Shown: positions 11,304-23,545, counted from the stretch's first letter. The stretch: 64,000 nt of DNA from Xenoacremonium recifei (GCA_012184525.1 WOFQ01000031.1:310001-374000), one strand, 5' to 3'. The notes: generated by a model not told the origin, from the sequence alone. Program-made: numbers and translations.

Positions 11304-11721
11304 GCAGTTTTTTGTATGGGATTGGACATTTAAAATAAAAGTATGAGAGAATTTGTAAAGGAACGTGGACGGCGGCGTTGAGGTGTGGGCATAAGGTGGA
11401 CGGCGGGAAACTTGTAGACATGAGACGATGAGCTGAGGCCGCAAGAGTTGAGCCTGATAGTATGACTGATGACGGTGACGACGAATAAAGCTTTTTTCAA
11501 ACTATCCATGTTCTTGTCCCTCTTGTCTCCCGTTATTCAATCTGGTATGCCAATCTTTCATGGTTCTTTTCCTGAACAACCCATGGGGATTTAGCGACTC
11601 AACCATTGACTTAGCCAACTCCCGGTTTGCAGGTCTCAGTCGAGAGAAGTAGTCCTAGGCATAGAAGCAGTCATTCATTGAACAAAGGCAGGTAAACATC
11701 ATTTAGAATATTTCTCGATTC
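11304..11721. other. Intergenic, 3' side of ADH and pseudogene
   Basis: AT-richer sequence including an AATAAA-like signal (AATAAAAG near 11335 and AATAAA near 11485) that could end the dehydrogenase mRNA. No gene is seen. Confidence 0.4.
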
Positions 11722-12194
11722 CTAGAATGCCAATGTCTGATTTCGCACCCCGCCATATGTCTTCCGCAAAGCCTTAGCGATCCCAGCGTTATCGCTGTAA
11801 TGTAGGAAACTGTAGTTCAAATCCAGGATGATACAATCCACACTGTCGTCCATATCAATCAGATCAACACTTCTTTGACAGAAGCTCGCTCCATCCGCTT
11901 CGTGAACGGCTGGTAGGGGCCTCCGCTGATGCTTGAGAAGTGGAGGTTCAGGTTGTGACCACCAGACTTGATGGCGAAGTCCTCCGTGTTATCGTTAAGG
12001 ATACCAATCGTGCTCGATACCTCTTCTACAGTTGTCGGATAGAGAAGGAAAGATGGTTTGAAGGCACTGCAGCTTGTCGACCAGTACTCTGTCTCTTCTT
12101 CGGTGTACGGAAGCTGATACCTGTGGAAGAGCACAATGCCGGTGTATTTGTCGACCGAAGAGCAAGTATCCGCAGAGACCACGCGAAGGAGCAT
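11722..12194 (-). pseudogene. Internally deleted FAD-linked oxidoreductase (BBE/FAD_binding_4 type)
   Basis: Minus-strand reading from ATG 12194 gives the N-terminal FAD-binding region of vanillyl-alcohol-oxidase-like fungal enzymes: EYWSTSCSAFKPSFLLYPTT, then FAIKSGGHNLNLHFSSISGG. Immediately after FSSISGG the sequence jumps to YQPFTKRMERASVK, which matches my memory of the C-terminal third of the same family (a FQPI...GGN...LLL-type stretch). A one-base frame change near 11870 is then needed to continue into DLIDMDDSVDCIILDLNYS, stopping at TAG 11722-11724. The middle of the gene, roughly 250 residues, and the last 40 residues are missing. The N-terminal leader is also not visible. I call it a decayed gene; a family alignment would settle it. 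Confidence 0.55.
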
Positions 12195-12794
12195 GGCTAC
12201 TGATCATATTAAATCAGTTGCAAAGAGCATTCTAGGAAATTTGAACAGAATCATCTTGTGATTCCCCTGGGCAATGCTAACAGAAGGAGTGTGGACAAAA
12301 GACCACCAAGGGGCATGCTGTGGCTATTAAAGTGCTGATATAAGACCTGCCGAACCCCGGCTGGAGACAGAGGTAATCCATGGATCTGGATGAAATACGC
12401 ATGGCGTTTAAGCATATTTGATCCAAGTGGCTGACATACTGACCCGATGCTGAAAGAAGAATCTCCCGAGGTTCGGCTGTGGCAGTGAGCCTTGCATACT
12501 CAAGACAGGTCATACCGGACACGAAAATTCCGTCCGACGTGTAATAAAAGGAATAGTAAATTACAGATTCCACTAATTCGATCAAAAATTCTGCATCAAT
12601 TGTCGTGCAGACTCCTAGTCTCACTGCATTATCACTGGGTCTGTAAGTGACGCCTCCAAATCCTCCCGACCCACGACTCCGCTCAGTATCTCCCTTCTTC
12701 CACCAACTCTTCTCGCAAAAGCACTTCACGTCAACCGCAGTCTCGGCCAGAGACAAACGGTCTCGGTGATCCAGGCTTGTTACCGTCAATCGCA
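12195..12794. promoter_or_regulatory. Intergenic between pseudogene and M3 peptidase
   Basis: 600 bases. A long minus-strand open frame here (about 180 codons) has no family resemblance and overlaps the peptidase start, so I treat it as chance. The M3 promoter must lie here. Confidence 0.4.
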
Positions 12795-15012
12795 ATGGCA
12801 GCCGTTCAGCCACGAGCTCCACCGCAATCTCCTCCGCGGTTTGATCTCCAGCCTCAGCAAATCCTGGACGAGACTGAGGCCATCCTCGACGTCACACGAC
12901 GGCTTGAGGATACTCTCGCTGAGAAGCTGACTGCAGCTGAGGCCACCTTCGCCAATCTGCTTCTCCCGCTACTGCACGATGACCACGATGCAGCCTGTCG
13001 GATGCTCGTGCTGCGGCTTTTCAGCTCAGTGGCTGAGGATGCGGAACTGCGAGACGCATCACGGAAGGCCGAGCAGATGAGTGCCAAGGCCAGTGCTGCT
13101 AGTCTAATGAGAAGAGATATCGCCGCGCTGGTAGCGACCGTCTATAAGAAGCATCGGGCCGGCGAGGAGGTACTGGATGACGAGTCAGCGTACATGTTGT
13201 TCAAGACACACAGAGCCTACCAGAACGCTGGGGTAGGCATCCAGGACGAGGCGCTGCGCAAGAGATACATGGAAACTGTCGAAGAACGCAATGAAGTCCA
13301 GGTTGCCGCAAAGAAGACTTTGAGCGAGTCTGACAACGGGATCTGGTTCACTCGCGAGGAACTGGACGGTGTGCCAAGCAACGTGGTCGATACTCTGCAG
13401 AAGAGCGACGATGGCGAGAGCTTAAAGGTCACTTTCAAAAGAGGTCATCTGTTCCCAGTCATGAAGCACGCTGTTAGTGCAAAGACGAGGAAGCGACTTC
13501 ACATTGCGCGGGAGAGTCGCTTCCCTGAGAACGTCGAAAGACTCGAGCGGTTGGTCGTGCTACGAGATGAGTGCGCAAGGATTCTGGGCTTTGCCAACCA
13601 CGCCGCTCTCAAGATCGAAGACAAGATGGCCCCAGACGTCAAAACTGTCATCTCCAGGCTAAACGGGCTGAAAGACAGATTGAAGACTTTGTCTTTAGAG
13701 GAGATCGAAACCTTGTACAGCCTCAAGAAAGCGGTAGCAGGTAGTGGTGGCGGTAAGGACGAGGAGCCTGGCGACGCAGCGAAGTTGAATGCGTGGGATT
13801 GGTCGTTCTACAATCGCATACTAGAAAAGGAGCGATATTCGGTTGATTCTCTCCTCATCTCGCAGTATTTTGAAGTCGAGCACAGCTTGGCGGGCATGTT
13901 ACGGATCTTTGAACGACTCTTCTGCATGGAATTCGTCCCGACAACAGCTCCTACTTGGCAAAAGGATGTGGCAGTATACACAGCCTGGGATTCAAAAGAT
14001 GAAGGCAGAGGGTTCTTGGGGTATTTATACTTGGACTTGTATGCGCGAGATGGCAAATATTCTGGTGCCCACTGTTCTCTCATCCAACCTGTAAGTACGA
14101 ATGGCCAGATACCCAGACTAAAAGCTGACTTTTGCTCAGGGCTTCGTCAAACGAGACGGCACTCGGCACTACCCAGCTTCGTCTCTCATCTGCAGCTTCA
14201 TCCGTACCACAGGACAGCCAACACTCCTCCAACACTCCGAGCTCAAGACCATGTTTCATGAACTGGGCCACGCAATCCATAAGTTGGTAACGAGGACCCA
14301 GTACAGTCATGGTTGTGCTCGCGACTTTGTCGAGATCCCCAGCATCATGCTGGAAAATTGGATCTGGGTGCCTGAGGTCCTCACAGGGCTGGGTTGCCAT
14401 TACAGTTACTTGAATGAAGCATATCGGGACTTTTGGCTGCAGCAAGGGGAGGGCCAGCAGAAGACCGAGCAACCTCCGAAAAAGCTTCCTGCACAGCTTG
14501 CTAGAGACTTGGCCAGAACGAAGCACATCAATGGCGCACATGCGATGCTACACCAAGTATTTCTCGCACTATTCGACTTGACTATCCACAGCCCTGAAGG
14601 TCCAGAAGATGCGCGGTCAGTAGACACGACGGCATTATGGAACAAGAGCAAGGAAGAAATTGTTGGCCTAGAGTCGACAAACGGTATAGGACAGGCTTCA
14701 TTCGCACATCCATTTAGAGCGTATGATGCAGCCTACTTCACATACTCTTTGTAAGCCGTTACCTCTTCCACCTGGTAATGGACATTGCTGATGCTTAACA
14801 GATCACGGGTGTATGCTACTGATCTCTGGGCAACGTGTTTCAAGAGCAACCCCATGGATACGGCAACGGGCATGAAGTACCGCCGTTGTGTGCTGCAGCC
14901 AGGAGGGAGTCAACCAGAAGGCCTCAGTCTACGAGACTTCCTCGGCCGGGACCCCAACGAAGAGGCATACCATCGAGAGCTCACTGACGCAGTAGCTGGA
15001 GCAAAGATATAG
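12795..15012 (+). CDS. M3-family zinc oligopeptidase (thimet oligopeptidase / saccharolysin-like)
   Basis: It cleaves short peptides in the cytosol or mitochondria. Three exons, 12795-14090, 14140-14750 and 14802-15012, give 705 residues; all phases close. ATG 12795 is used because upstream codons lack an ATG. The zinc motif HELGH is His472-Glu473-His476, and the third ligand Glu497 sits in DFVEIPSIMLENW as in neurolysin and thimet oligopeptidase. The N-terminal third is helical with AAEATFANLLLPLLHDD-type segments, and GFVKRDGTRHYPAS is also family-typical. No clear presequence is seen, favouring the cytosol (Prd1-like). Length matches the family. Confidence 0.94.
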
Positions 15013-15142
15013 ACACATACATTATATATTTACAACTATGTACTGGGGTTTCCATGCGCGCAACCACGCTCTGTTTGCTGTGTAAAAAACAATCGACAAC
15101 GCTCAAAGCTCAGAGGGTATCATAACTCTATCCCAACACTCC

Positions 15143-18100
15143 TCAATACAGCAGCCTACTCCGATGGAACGGCGCCTCCTCCAACTGTGCGACCACCTTA
15201 CCCTTCTCATCCAACCAAGAACCATTATCTGTGATGGGAGCCACCTTTTTCGTGTGCGCAACCTCCTGGCGACTAACTCTCGCATCATCACGGGGGATCC
15301 AAAGCACCGGCTTTGGCACCCACAGCTCGGGTGGCCAGTAATTCGCCATGGCAGGGTCCTCGACATATTCGCGGTTTGGAAGTGCATCGTAAGGGATCAT
15401 CTTCCGTAGGGCCACAAAATCCTCGTAGATCTCCGGGTGCAACCAGCGGTGGATGAAGTTCAGTGGCTTCTCCGTATTGGTCTCGTCGCCAAAGACGTTG
15501 ATCTGGTCGAGGAACTGTGAGATCCCGGATTCCTCGACCTGGGTCTTGATCTTCTCTTTCGTGCTGAGCTTGAGCCACTCCGCGAGTGCAGAGCGAACGC
15601 TGCTGGCGCCCTCGATGGCCCGTTCGTTCGGTGCTGGAGTTTCTTCGTCGTCGATTTCGGGCTCGGGCTCCTCCTCGCCAAAGTTCATCTCGGTATTATA
15701 GTAGTCGTTGGCGCCGCCTTGAGGTCTCGATTCGGCATCCGCGGCTTCCTGCAAATGAGCATTCACCCTGGCGCGATCCTCCTGCTGAACTCCCTCCTCG
15801 CTGGCCAGTGTTTGTGGTAGATTGTGCAACAATGGCTCGATAGCGTCATTGAGTGATATGTGTACCAGGCCCGTGAAGACCAGGAATATAAGCATGAGGA
15901 CCATCGGAATAAAGGCGAATTTCAGGGCGAAGAGGCCCACGAGGCAAATCTCTGCCATGTAGAGACCAATGATCAAGTGGACAAGTCCGCGAGGGTAAAA
16001 GAGACCCTTGCTGTCCATATCGGATTCAAACACGTAAATGATGTTGTACTTGTAAATCTGGTGCACAAAGATCATGCCCACGCAAGCGAAGACCAGAATC
16101 AATGGTGCAATGCAGGAGTAGCTGAAGGCTGTAGAGTTGCTTGTCAGTCAAGTCACGGATCACCAAAAGTAGGAAGTGTCCTTACCAATCACAGCCATGT
16201 TCGTGAATACGGGATAGATGCCTCCCCATTTTGGTGGTCGCAGGTGATACCACACCTTAAACCTCTTTCTCGGGACCTGGATGAGCTTGGCGTACATGGT
16301 GTGGCGGATTAAGTCCAGAACATGAAGCAGCCCAGTAGCACCGTTCGCCAAGCATTGAATGAGGATATACGAGAGGTAGAAGTTCGAGGCTTTAGGTAGG
16401 TTCTTGGCGAGAAGGTCTTTCGCAGACAGAGGGTCTTTAATGATCGTCATCAAAGCGGCCGAGGCAGCAGACGTGAGGGTGGTAATGAGGAAGACCTGGA
16501 CGACTTGAAAGGCAAAATAGGCGTTTTGGGTGAATAGCTCGACTAGGACGATGGATGGAACACCGGCTTGTATAGCGCAGACTAAAAGAATATTAGCACA
16601 TGCTCAATAAGATGGTATACGTGGTAGGTCATACATCGTAGCATCCGCGGTACCATGGCCATCCACAGTGATAACGCCATGGCAGGGACGAAGCCCTCAA
16701 TGAACCCCAGAATCACCTTTGGAAGGTATTTGATCCATTTCAAGAAGAAGATACCCTCGAGGAACCCGATGTTGGATATAATGCCGATCAGAGCTGAGGG
16801 AATAGCCCAGAAGATAACAGCGGCTGTGACGAGACCCAGGATCAAGAATCTCCGGATAATCAGTTCCCACCATCTCATCCTCAGAGCACTCCATACGATC
16901 TCGTCTGGCCGAATGCCAAGGATTCGCGGCGACAGCTGTAGCGGTCGATGATGCGCGAGAACTTGATGCGCCGCCTGAGCAGCCTCCTGCGTATCGAACT
17001 CGATGAACGCAGCCGGGAGTGCACGGCCATCACCTCGCTTCAGCTGACGCCGCATCTTGAAGATCTGCAGGTTCAGCTCCCTCAGCCTGATCCGACACCA
17101 CCGGATCGTATCCACGCGGCGTCCAAAGTTGCCAAGAGGTCGATGATGCGGACGAGCCTCGACGGGGATCCATTGCGCGGCGACGGAGCCTCGAACGTCG
17201 GGGAGGTCGGGAGTGAGGCCGTAGGGATGGGTGTACTTGGGATCTTCCTTGGGCTTCTCGAAGATATCCTGTCCCAGCTCCGGCGTGTTTCCCACGTGAG
17301 TGTCCTCCTGTTGCAGCTCCTGCTCCAGGTCGACAACTTCTCCAACATCGACTCGCCGGTCGCCATGGATATAGTGCTGCTCGCTCTCGCTACTCGTCTT
17401 CTCGGAATGGTTGGATTCGGAAACGTTGGGCGACGCAGGGGTAACAGCAGTGACGGCTTCGGTCGATTGGGAGGTAGCCAGGGGCTCTCCTCGTGCGCGG
17501 AGCTGCTTGTTCCGGGCTAAGTTGGCCTTCTTGATAAGTTCGATCTCGGCTTTCTCGAGCCTGAGTGCTGTTTGTTCCCGTTCCTTCACCAATTTGACCA
17601 GAGCCTTGTGTGTCCGCGGGATCCAGATGCGCCGGACAGAGTCACCATACAGTTTGCGAAGGCGAGCTTCGTCACGATACTGAGGCGGCACACAAGAGAG
17701 CAGGACTGTTCTCGATGAGAGCCGCTGAGAGTAGTGTGGCGACGACAGGTATGCCTGACGAATGTTCACGTAGTAGATGCACTCACGGCAAATCGTAAAC
17801 AAGACAAACCCTAGGGAATGGATCAGCTTTGCAGGGGACTCGGCGTCTTTCGCGACAGTGTCTTACCGAAGAACACCCAAGCCACCGCGACATGCGCGTA
17901 AAGGCGTTTTGCCTTTGTGACGTTTCCAATCGTCAACACATCTAGCTGGGCCAAATGGTTGCCGCCTGTGACATGAATGGGGATGAGGACGGGCCAGGCG
18001 GCGCAGATGCCGAAGAAGTAGATGTTGCGCAACACCTTCAGGTATCGTAGGAAAAAGAAGCCGTCAATGGACCCGTTGTTGAGCACATATGTGTCTGACA

Positions 18101-18438
18101 TGCGCCAGAAGGGCATTATCCAGTTGAACCAGCCATTGGGCAACGCTGGACTAGGGATGCTGTTGAATGAATGAGTAGCTATTTTCCAATGGATTGGATA
18201 GGGAATCTTACTGAGGCGTTCGTAGGCTGGGCATAGATCGCGGCGAGTAGACTCGCGGGTATCTTCGCCGCAGGCAAATGAAAAGGACGACACATAGTAC
18301 GCTGTAGATGAGCACGGGGATGAAAGTCGCACCGAGCGCAGACAACGACGAGGACTTATCCGCTGAGGTTGTGGTCAGCGTGCCAGTGTCTCCAGAGCCA
18401 TCTCGAGCAGAGCCGGTTCTGGGATCGTCGCTTCCGGA
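15143..18438 (-). CDS. CSC1/OSCA-family stress-gated cation channel (RSN1/DUF221), 5' end unresolved
   Basis: A multi-pass membrane protein of the calcium-permeable osmosensitive channel family. Exons supported by splice sites and phase: 18438-18212, 18150-17867, 17810-16635, 16581-16186 and 16128-15143, totalling 1022 residues from the first visible exon. Order: N-terminal TM helix (FIPVLIYSVLCVVLFICLR), RSN1-TM helices after WFNWIMPFWRMSDTYVLNNGS, a cytosolic PHM7-type domain with an RNP-like segment ALPAAFIEFDTQEAAQAAHQ, the 7-TM DUF221 core (IPSALIGIISNIGFL...), and a long acidic/charged C-terminal tail. The exon at 18438 begins after a TTTTTTTCTCAG acceptor, so at least one further 5' exon with the start codon lies upstream; ATG 18677 (MASAWRAVLELR) is one candidate but I could not make its phase close. 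Confidence 0.88.
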
Positions 18439-20975
18439 CTGAGAAAAAAAGCTGTTAGCGAGGCGTTCACAAGTCGGATCATGCTGTCGCAGTCTGTTGG
18501 GAGGAGTACTGCCATCGCGGGTGGTCTGAGACTTGGAGACGAGTAAAAATCACCAACCAAAGTCTCTCCACCGCTAGCGATGAGGTATTCTCACACAGGG
18601 ACAATAGGAGAGGAGGGACGCACAAGATCAACATCAACACCTCTGAGTTCCAAGACGGCTCGCCAGGCGGAGGCCATTCTCGAGCGACGGCTTCCGCCTG
18701 ATGGCTACGAAGGTCTGCCTGGGCGAAACCCCGGTTTGTAATGAGGCGGCTGGAAAAGCAAACGGAAAACTTTGAAGCAGAGAGAGTCATCAACAAAGCT
18801 GGGCTCGAAATGGCGGCCGCATTTTGCACCGACTCTCACACTGCCTGTCTCTCTCAGGCAAACGAACAGTGACGATGCGAATCGCGATTGAGAGGATGAG
18901 GAACAGGACCCAACAAGAGGCGTTTTCAGCTCGTCGACACGCTGGCGGCGGGAGGGTTAATCCCAATTTCATCGTCCTGGGGCGATGGGCTTCAGCCAAC
19001 CACTGTGTAGCGGCAAGCATCCGCTGGCCCACGCTCTCGCGGCTTGCTTTTTGACGGCAGGGAGAGGAGATGGCCGATTTAGCACTGTGATTCGCCGGAG
19101 CCGCCTTGGAGCTTGGGACCCTTGAAGGGGGGGGGGCTCATGGACAGGGGTCGAAGACGAGGAATAGGTCCTGGGGGGGGCTTAGGCTGGAGACTACGGA
19201 CAGGGGAGGGGGACGAGATCGGCGAGCCTGGATTCCAGGAATGGGGCAATCGGCAGCCGATTGTGTGATATCCGGCACGATAGCAGGCTTGCTGGCCTAA
19301 CAAGGCGACAGCCTCGGAGTCAAAGCGCGGGACGGACACAGAAGAGCAGCAGGCTTGCTTGTTGGCGGATGTGATAGATCAGAGTCTCGGCAGCCCGTCC
19401 CCGGCCCTCTGCTCCTCCAGCGTCACCACATGACCCCCAACCTGGTCAGCGCAAAAGTTTGGTTCTCGATATTGCGATCCATCAAGCTAATCGAATCGAA
19501 AACTGACGAGATGTCACCCGAAACGTTGCCGAGGAGAAAGCAGCACGACGCCAGGCACCGCCAGGCACAGGAACGAAGAAGCGAAATGGCTATCTGTCAT
19601 CCGCAAAAGCAAAAGACCCCCGGAGCCGATGTGCTGGGCAGAGGGAAACGCCACTGCTCTCCACTGAGCTCAACGGTGTGACCGACGCCTGGATATTTGC
19701 CGGCACGAAATCTCTGATCAGCGTCGGGAGAGTGGGACAGCACGCATTCCAGTCATCATCCTCGCTCTCGGTCTTCATAGGAGGAGACCACACGTGTCTG
19801 GTTGTTCCAGGTCAGGTCATCTCCAGGTTCTGGGGATTCGACATCGATTGAACACTGCAAGGCAACCAGACATCCAGCCTGCAAGGGAGCCGGAGCGATT
19901 GCCCCCTCCCTCCCCAGCACGCACCCAGCCATCGCCAGATTACCATCCATCCATCGGTCCCAGCAGGACGGAATGCTATGCCTGCCCTGCCCCCCTGGAG
20001 GGTCTGTGCTAAGCCCTACTGTCAGGGGGGTGCCGGCCGACCTGACCTGCGACTCGGGACGGGCGACAGTTGGCTTTGCACTGATACGGTCGCTTTCGCT
20101 GACAATTTCTCGTCCTAAATTCAGCTGTCGTCGCGCAGGCCGAGAAAGCCCCTTTCGGCCACGCACTGCCTGATCCCTGAGTCGTGATATCCGACATGTC
20201 CAATTCCCAAGCCCTTGGCACCTTGGCTTCCAACTTTCAGGTTCTTCCACCGGCTGCGTCACGACGACGGGTCTCAATATCGGCAATCTCAGACAGGCCG
20301 CCTGCTGGTGTGCCGCGACGAAGCCTGCTGCAGCAAACCGCCATGCCAACCATCCGTTTCCTGGCAAAGCGCTGTCTCACTTTGCTGGCCCACTAGATCG
20401 AACCGCCCCAGCCCGGGTCTAGGCCTTGCCGAGCGTGCGCGTCCTCTCGTTCACTTTGGCGGGGGAGAAAAGCTGAAGTCATTCCGGCTTCCAAGTACCG
20501 TCGGGCCGTGCGATATGATCGTGGAGGCGGGAGGGCGCCATGACGAAGAAACAAAACGCGTAAATTACCATTATGCAAGGGGTAATAATTTGCATAAGAA
20601 ATTGTGTCGATATGTCCTCCGGCGGTCGTGCGTGTCCTTGACATTTGACGAGTCAGTCTTGGCACGGTTCATTGCGCCATTTGCGTAAGACAGTGAATCC
20701 TTCATGAACGGAAAAGACGCTTATGACGGTATTCTGCATCAAAAAGTGCTTATTCTGGAGAAAGTGAGATCAGTCTGTACCGAATCCCTTGGGCAAACCC
20801 CCTTAAATAAGCTCCTTCAGTTAGTACTGCTCAGGGGTCTTACTACGAACAAAGCTTTAGCGTAGTGCTCTAGGGTAGCACATACGAGTGTTAGATCAAG
20901 TTCCCAGCACCAGATACTCCGTCCAAATGAATATTAATATAGCTAGCTATATAATTACATCGACTCCTTGAATGG
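18439..20975. other. Gene-poor stretch of about 2.5 kb
   Basis: Apart from the missing 5' exon of the channel gene (probably before 18700), I see no convincing coding sequence. The left 1.6 kb is GC-rich with G-runs (GGGGGGGG at about 19131, GGGGGGG near 19172) and pyrimidine runs; the last 400 bases turn AT-rich. Open frames here have no recognisable motif or codon bias. A TGACCCCCA nonamer occurs at 19431-19439. A long regulatory leader or an untranslated RNA is possible but not shown. Confidence 0.4.
20937..20952. terminator. 16-base perfect palindrome at 3' end of the 20976-21802 gene
   Basis: ATATAGCTAGCTATAT lies 24 bases past the stop codon of the minus-strand gene. As RNA it could form a short AT-rich hairpin in the 3' UTR. 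A role in 3'-end formation is inference only. Confidence 0.25.
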
Positions 20976-21802
20976 TCATTGAACGCAGTTGTCGACACCC
21001 GACTCGATGAGCAACCTTGCATATACCTGATGCAGCCAGACTGCAACGCCGGTTATCGGTTCTGCGGCTCCTGCCGGTGCGGAACCATTAAATGTCACGC
21101 ATTTGAACCTGAACGTTGCGACACGCTCATTGGAGTCTAGATCCACCGAGAGCTCGCAGATGTTGTCAATATCCTGAGGCGATGGAGGCGATTGTCTTGG
21201 AGAGAAACATCCCCTCATCACTATCGACCTTGGCGACTTATTGAGAACCAAGAAATGGTTCGTGATGCATGTGCCTGAGCGAGCGGCTGAGTTAGCTGAG
21301 ACACTGTAATCCATCCTATCTGGGCAAATACCTGGACCAAACTTGCTGCTAAAGATCTCTTCTTTGGTCCACAAGTCCTCTTTGTTCGTCTCATCCTTGG
21401 TCAATCGCATCAAATTGCGTTGAATCCCATATCCTAAGACACACTGTCAGGCCATGGATGCAGCACGGGAAGAGTCCAGAACTCACCGTATCCTCCCCAC
21501 ATTCCGCTAGTGAAGGCTTCTACCAAGCCCGTGCCGCCTTGTTGGGCATCTTTAAGTAAGGAGGGCTTGATCCTGGAGAAGGGAATCTTGCGCACACATG
21601 AATCATGGGAAGTCGTGTTATTATTCGGATTGGTCTCTTTCAGCAACGGATGTCTGAACAAGGGATCTGCCTTGGGGTCTAGGGGCTCGAAAGTGCAGTT
21701 TCTGATCCAGAAGGCGAAGCCTGTGCCGCCTATCACCGAAGCGCCTATAGCATACTTGGTGAGCACCAACAGACGCCGGCCGGCAGCATGGAGTCGACCC
21801 AT
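20976..21802 (-). CDS. Conserved fungal protein with N-terminal membrane anchor, unknown function
   Basis: Two exons, 21802-21487 and 21433-20976 (GTGAGT donor, TCTTAG acceptor), give 257 residues. A hydrophobic helix at about 12-32 (VLTKYAIGASVIGGTGFAFWI) suggests a membrane anchor, possibly mitochondrial or ER. Then follow FEPLDPKADPLFRHPLLKE, HDSCVRKIPFSRIKPSLL and GGTGLVEAFTSGMWGGYG, a pattern I associate with an uncharacterised family widespread in filamentous ascomycetes. The rest looks like a mixed alpha/beta domain with DHF/NHF-type strands (TNHFLVLNKSPRSIVMR). I do not know its function. Its neighbours are an O-methyltransferase and a transporter, with no obvious functional link. Confidence 0.75.
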
Positions 21803-22165
21803 TGATCAAGCCTGGATGCGCAATTCTCTAAAGAGTGTTGTTGAAAAGTCGGACAACGGATCAAGCCACGAGAAGTGAGCAGGAGTCTCAAGGCAAGGCG
21901 CAATTAATGGCTTGCGCCAAGCTTTAGGGCGTAAGGGGTATGAGCTGGCAGAACGTGGCTTACTGAAAGCCACGAATGCAACCATCTTTCAGACCATTTG
22001 GAGTGCTGACCTCGTATTAAAGACGCCTCATGTCCAATCGACGTCTAGAACACCTATCTTCCATGTATTGATCGTTGTCATTACTACCCTATGCTGAGGA
22101 GCTGAAATGCAAGATAACCAGGGTTCGGGGACCAAGACGGGGATCAAAGGCTGTCTTCAGATTTC
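21803..22165. other. Intergenic, 362 bases
   Basis: Promoter of the membrane-anchored protein and 3' flank of the methyltransferase, both on the minus strand. Nothing else seen. Confidence 0.4.
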
Positions 22166-22930
22166 TCACAGCACGATGGCCACAAGAAAGCCATCATATC
22201 CTTTGGCTCCCACGAATTGCATAACCGTCGCGTCGACGCGCTCATCCTTTCCCACACGCTCAATCAATCGTTTCCCTCCCACCGCATGCTCGTCTTGCGG
22301 ATCATCTTCACTGACCTTGACGCCACGTCGTCCCATGACGTTGTCCACGAAGACAAGCGATCCCGGTTTGCTCATCTTGACTGCGTAGTCGAAGTAAGCC
22401 GCGCTATTCGGCTTATCCGCGTCGATGAACGTGAAGCTGTATCTCTCACGCTTTCCGTTTAATATCTCCTGCTCGAGCTTGGGTAGGACCTCCAGGCCAG
22501 GCCCTTGGTGAACCGTGACTCGATCCGAGACCCCTGCAGCTGCAATGTTTCTCCGCGCCACCTCCGCGTGCTTTTCTGAGCACTCGACTGTGTCGAGGCG
22601 CAAGTCCTGTACCTGAGTTGTGAGCCAGATGGCGCTGAAGCCAGCCAACGTCCCAACCTCCAGCGCCCTCTTCGCCTTGATTGCCCGCGCCTGGATTGTG
22701 AGGAACTTTCCCCAGGCGGGAGAAACGTTGCCCGGAGGCATGTTGGCCTTCCTCCCGGATTCGAGGGTTTGAGCAAGCACAGCATCTACCTCCGCGTTGT
22801 TCCCGCGGGACTGGGGATGGAGGTGCTTCATGGTATACTCGTCAATCTCTCGCCAGTCACTGCGGAGCTGTTGAGGAATATGGGCATCAGGACCGCCATG
22901 AGGTCTTCTCTGCTCAGGTTGATCAGACAT
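22166..22930 (-). CDS. Class I SAM O-methyltransferase (family 3, CCoAOMT-like)
   Basis: Intronless, 254 residues, the normal size for cation-dependent catechol/caffeoyl-CoA-type O-methyltransferases. SAM-binding motif I is ALEVGTLAGFSAIWL (about 89-103); the acidic ribose-binding residue is in DTVECSEKHAEVARRN; metal-binding Asp is in FTFIDADKPN; and a further DN pair is in VFVDNVMGRRG. It probably methylates a vicinal diol phenolic or a related small molecule in the cytosol. Fungal members act in secondary metabolism or detoxification, but no biosynthetic backbone enzyme is near, so catechol-type detoxification is as likely. Confidence 0.9.
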   Translation of the reverse strand: MSDQPEQRRPHGGPDAHIPQQLRSDWREIDEYTMKHLHPQSRGNNAEVDAVLAQTLESGRKANMPPGNVSPAWGKFLTIQARAIKAKRALEVGTLAGFSAIWLTTQVQDLRLDTVECSEKHAEVARRNIAAAGVSDRVTVHQGPGLEVLPKLEQEILNGKRERYSFTFIDADKPNSAAYFDYAVKMSKPGSLVFVDNVMGRRGVKVSEDDPQDEHAVGGKRLIERVGKDERVDATVMQFVGAKGYDGFLVAIVL

Positions 22931-23545
22931 ATTGCAGTGTTTGAGTGTTGTCTGGATACTTGCCGATCTCCGGCAGATATGTAAGTCTTAATTGTATAGT
23001 GAGTACTGCTCTGCGCTTGAGCCTCTCAATGCAGGCGTCGTAATGCCTCTCCACACGTCCCCAGTCGTGATGCCGTCATTACCAGCCATCATCACCAGGT
23101 CCGAGACCGGCCCAACTTCAATGCTGGAAGGCCAACAAACAGGAGGCGAGCTTTAAGACGCAACATGTTTAGTTGATTAAATGTGTTGAGTAGCTCATTA
23201 AGAACAAAAACTTATGTATTTGACTTGATTTGTCGCGTCGTCCATCGACAAGAGACCTGAAATCGAGCTTCCTGGTTAATTCGTAGACTGCATTGATAAG
23301 TATCATTTCCGTCCATGACGTATCACAAACACAGAACGGAATGATATCAGAACGCACGGTATTGGAAGATTTTAGGTTGCCAGGGCCATTCGGCTGAACA
23401 TCTCGCTTGAATAACTACTATATGTCAAGCCACCCTTTGTCTGCCAATAACGTCGTCTCCAGATTCGAATATGGGATATCAAGACTAAGATGGAAGTAAA
23501 CCAATAAAGAGATAGCTAAATTCCTGTTTCAACACGCATCTACCC
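22931..23545. other. Intergenic, 615 bases
   Basis: Methyltransferase promoter and 3' flank of the sugar transporter. AT-rich with scattered short frames; no gene seen. Confidence 0.4.

Noticed and set aside
12277..12822. Minus-strand open frame of 181 codons before the M3 peptidase
   Set aside because: It overlaps the peptidase start and shows no family resemblance, including to the FAD oxidoreductase pseudogene beside it.
15860..16312. Plus-strand open frame of 150 codons opposite the channel gene
   Set aside because: It spans an intron and two exons of the minus-strand gene and has no family features.
16948..17520. Plus-strand open frame opposite the CSC1-like channel (190 codons)
   Set aside because: Antisense shadow of a strongly supported exon; no recognisable motif.
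19756..20367. Minus-strand open frame of about 200 codons in the gene-poor region
   Set aside because: Composition is that of random GC-rich sequence; no domain, signal or splice support.
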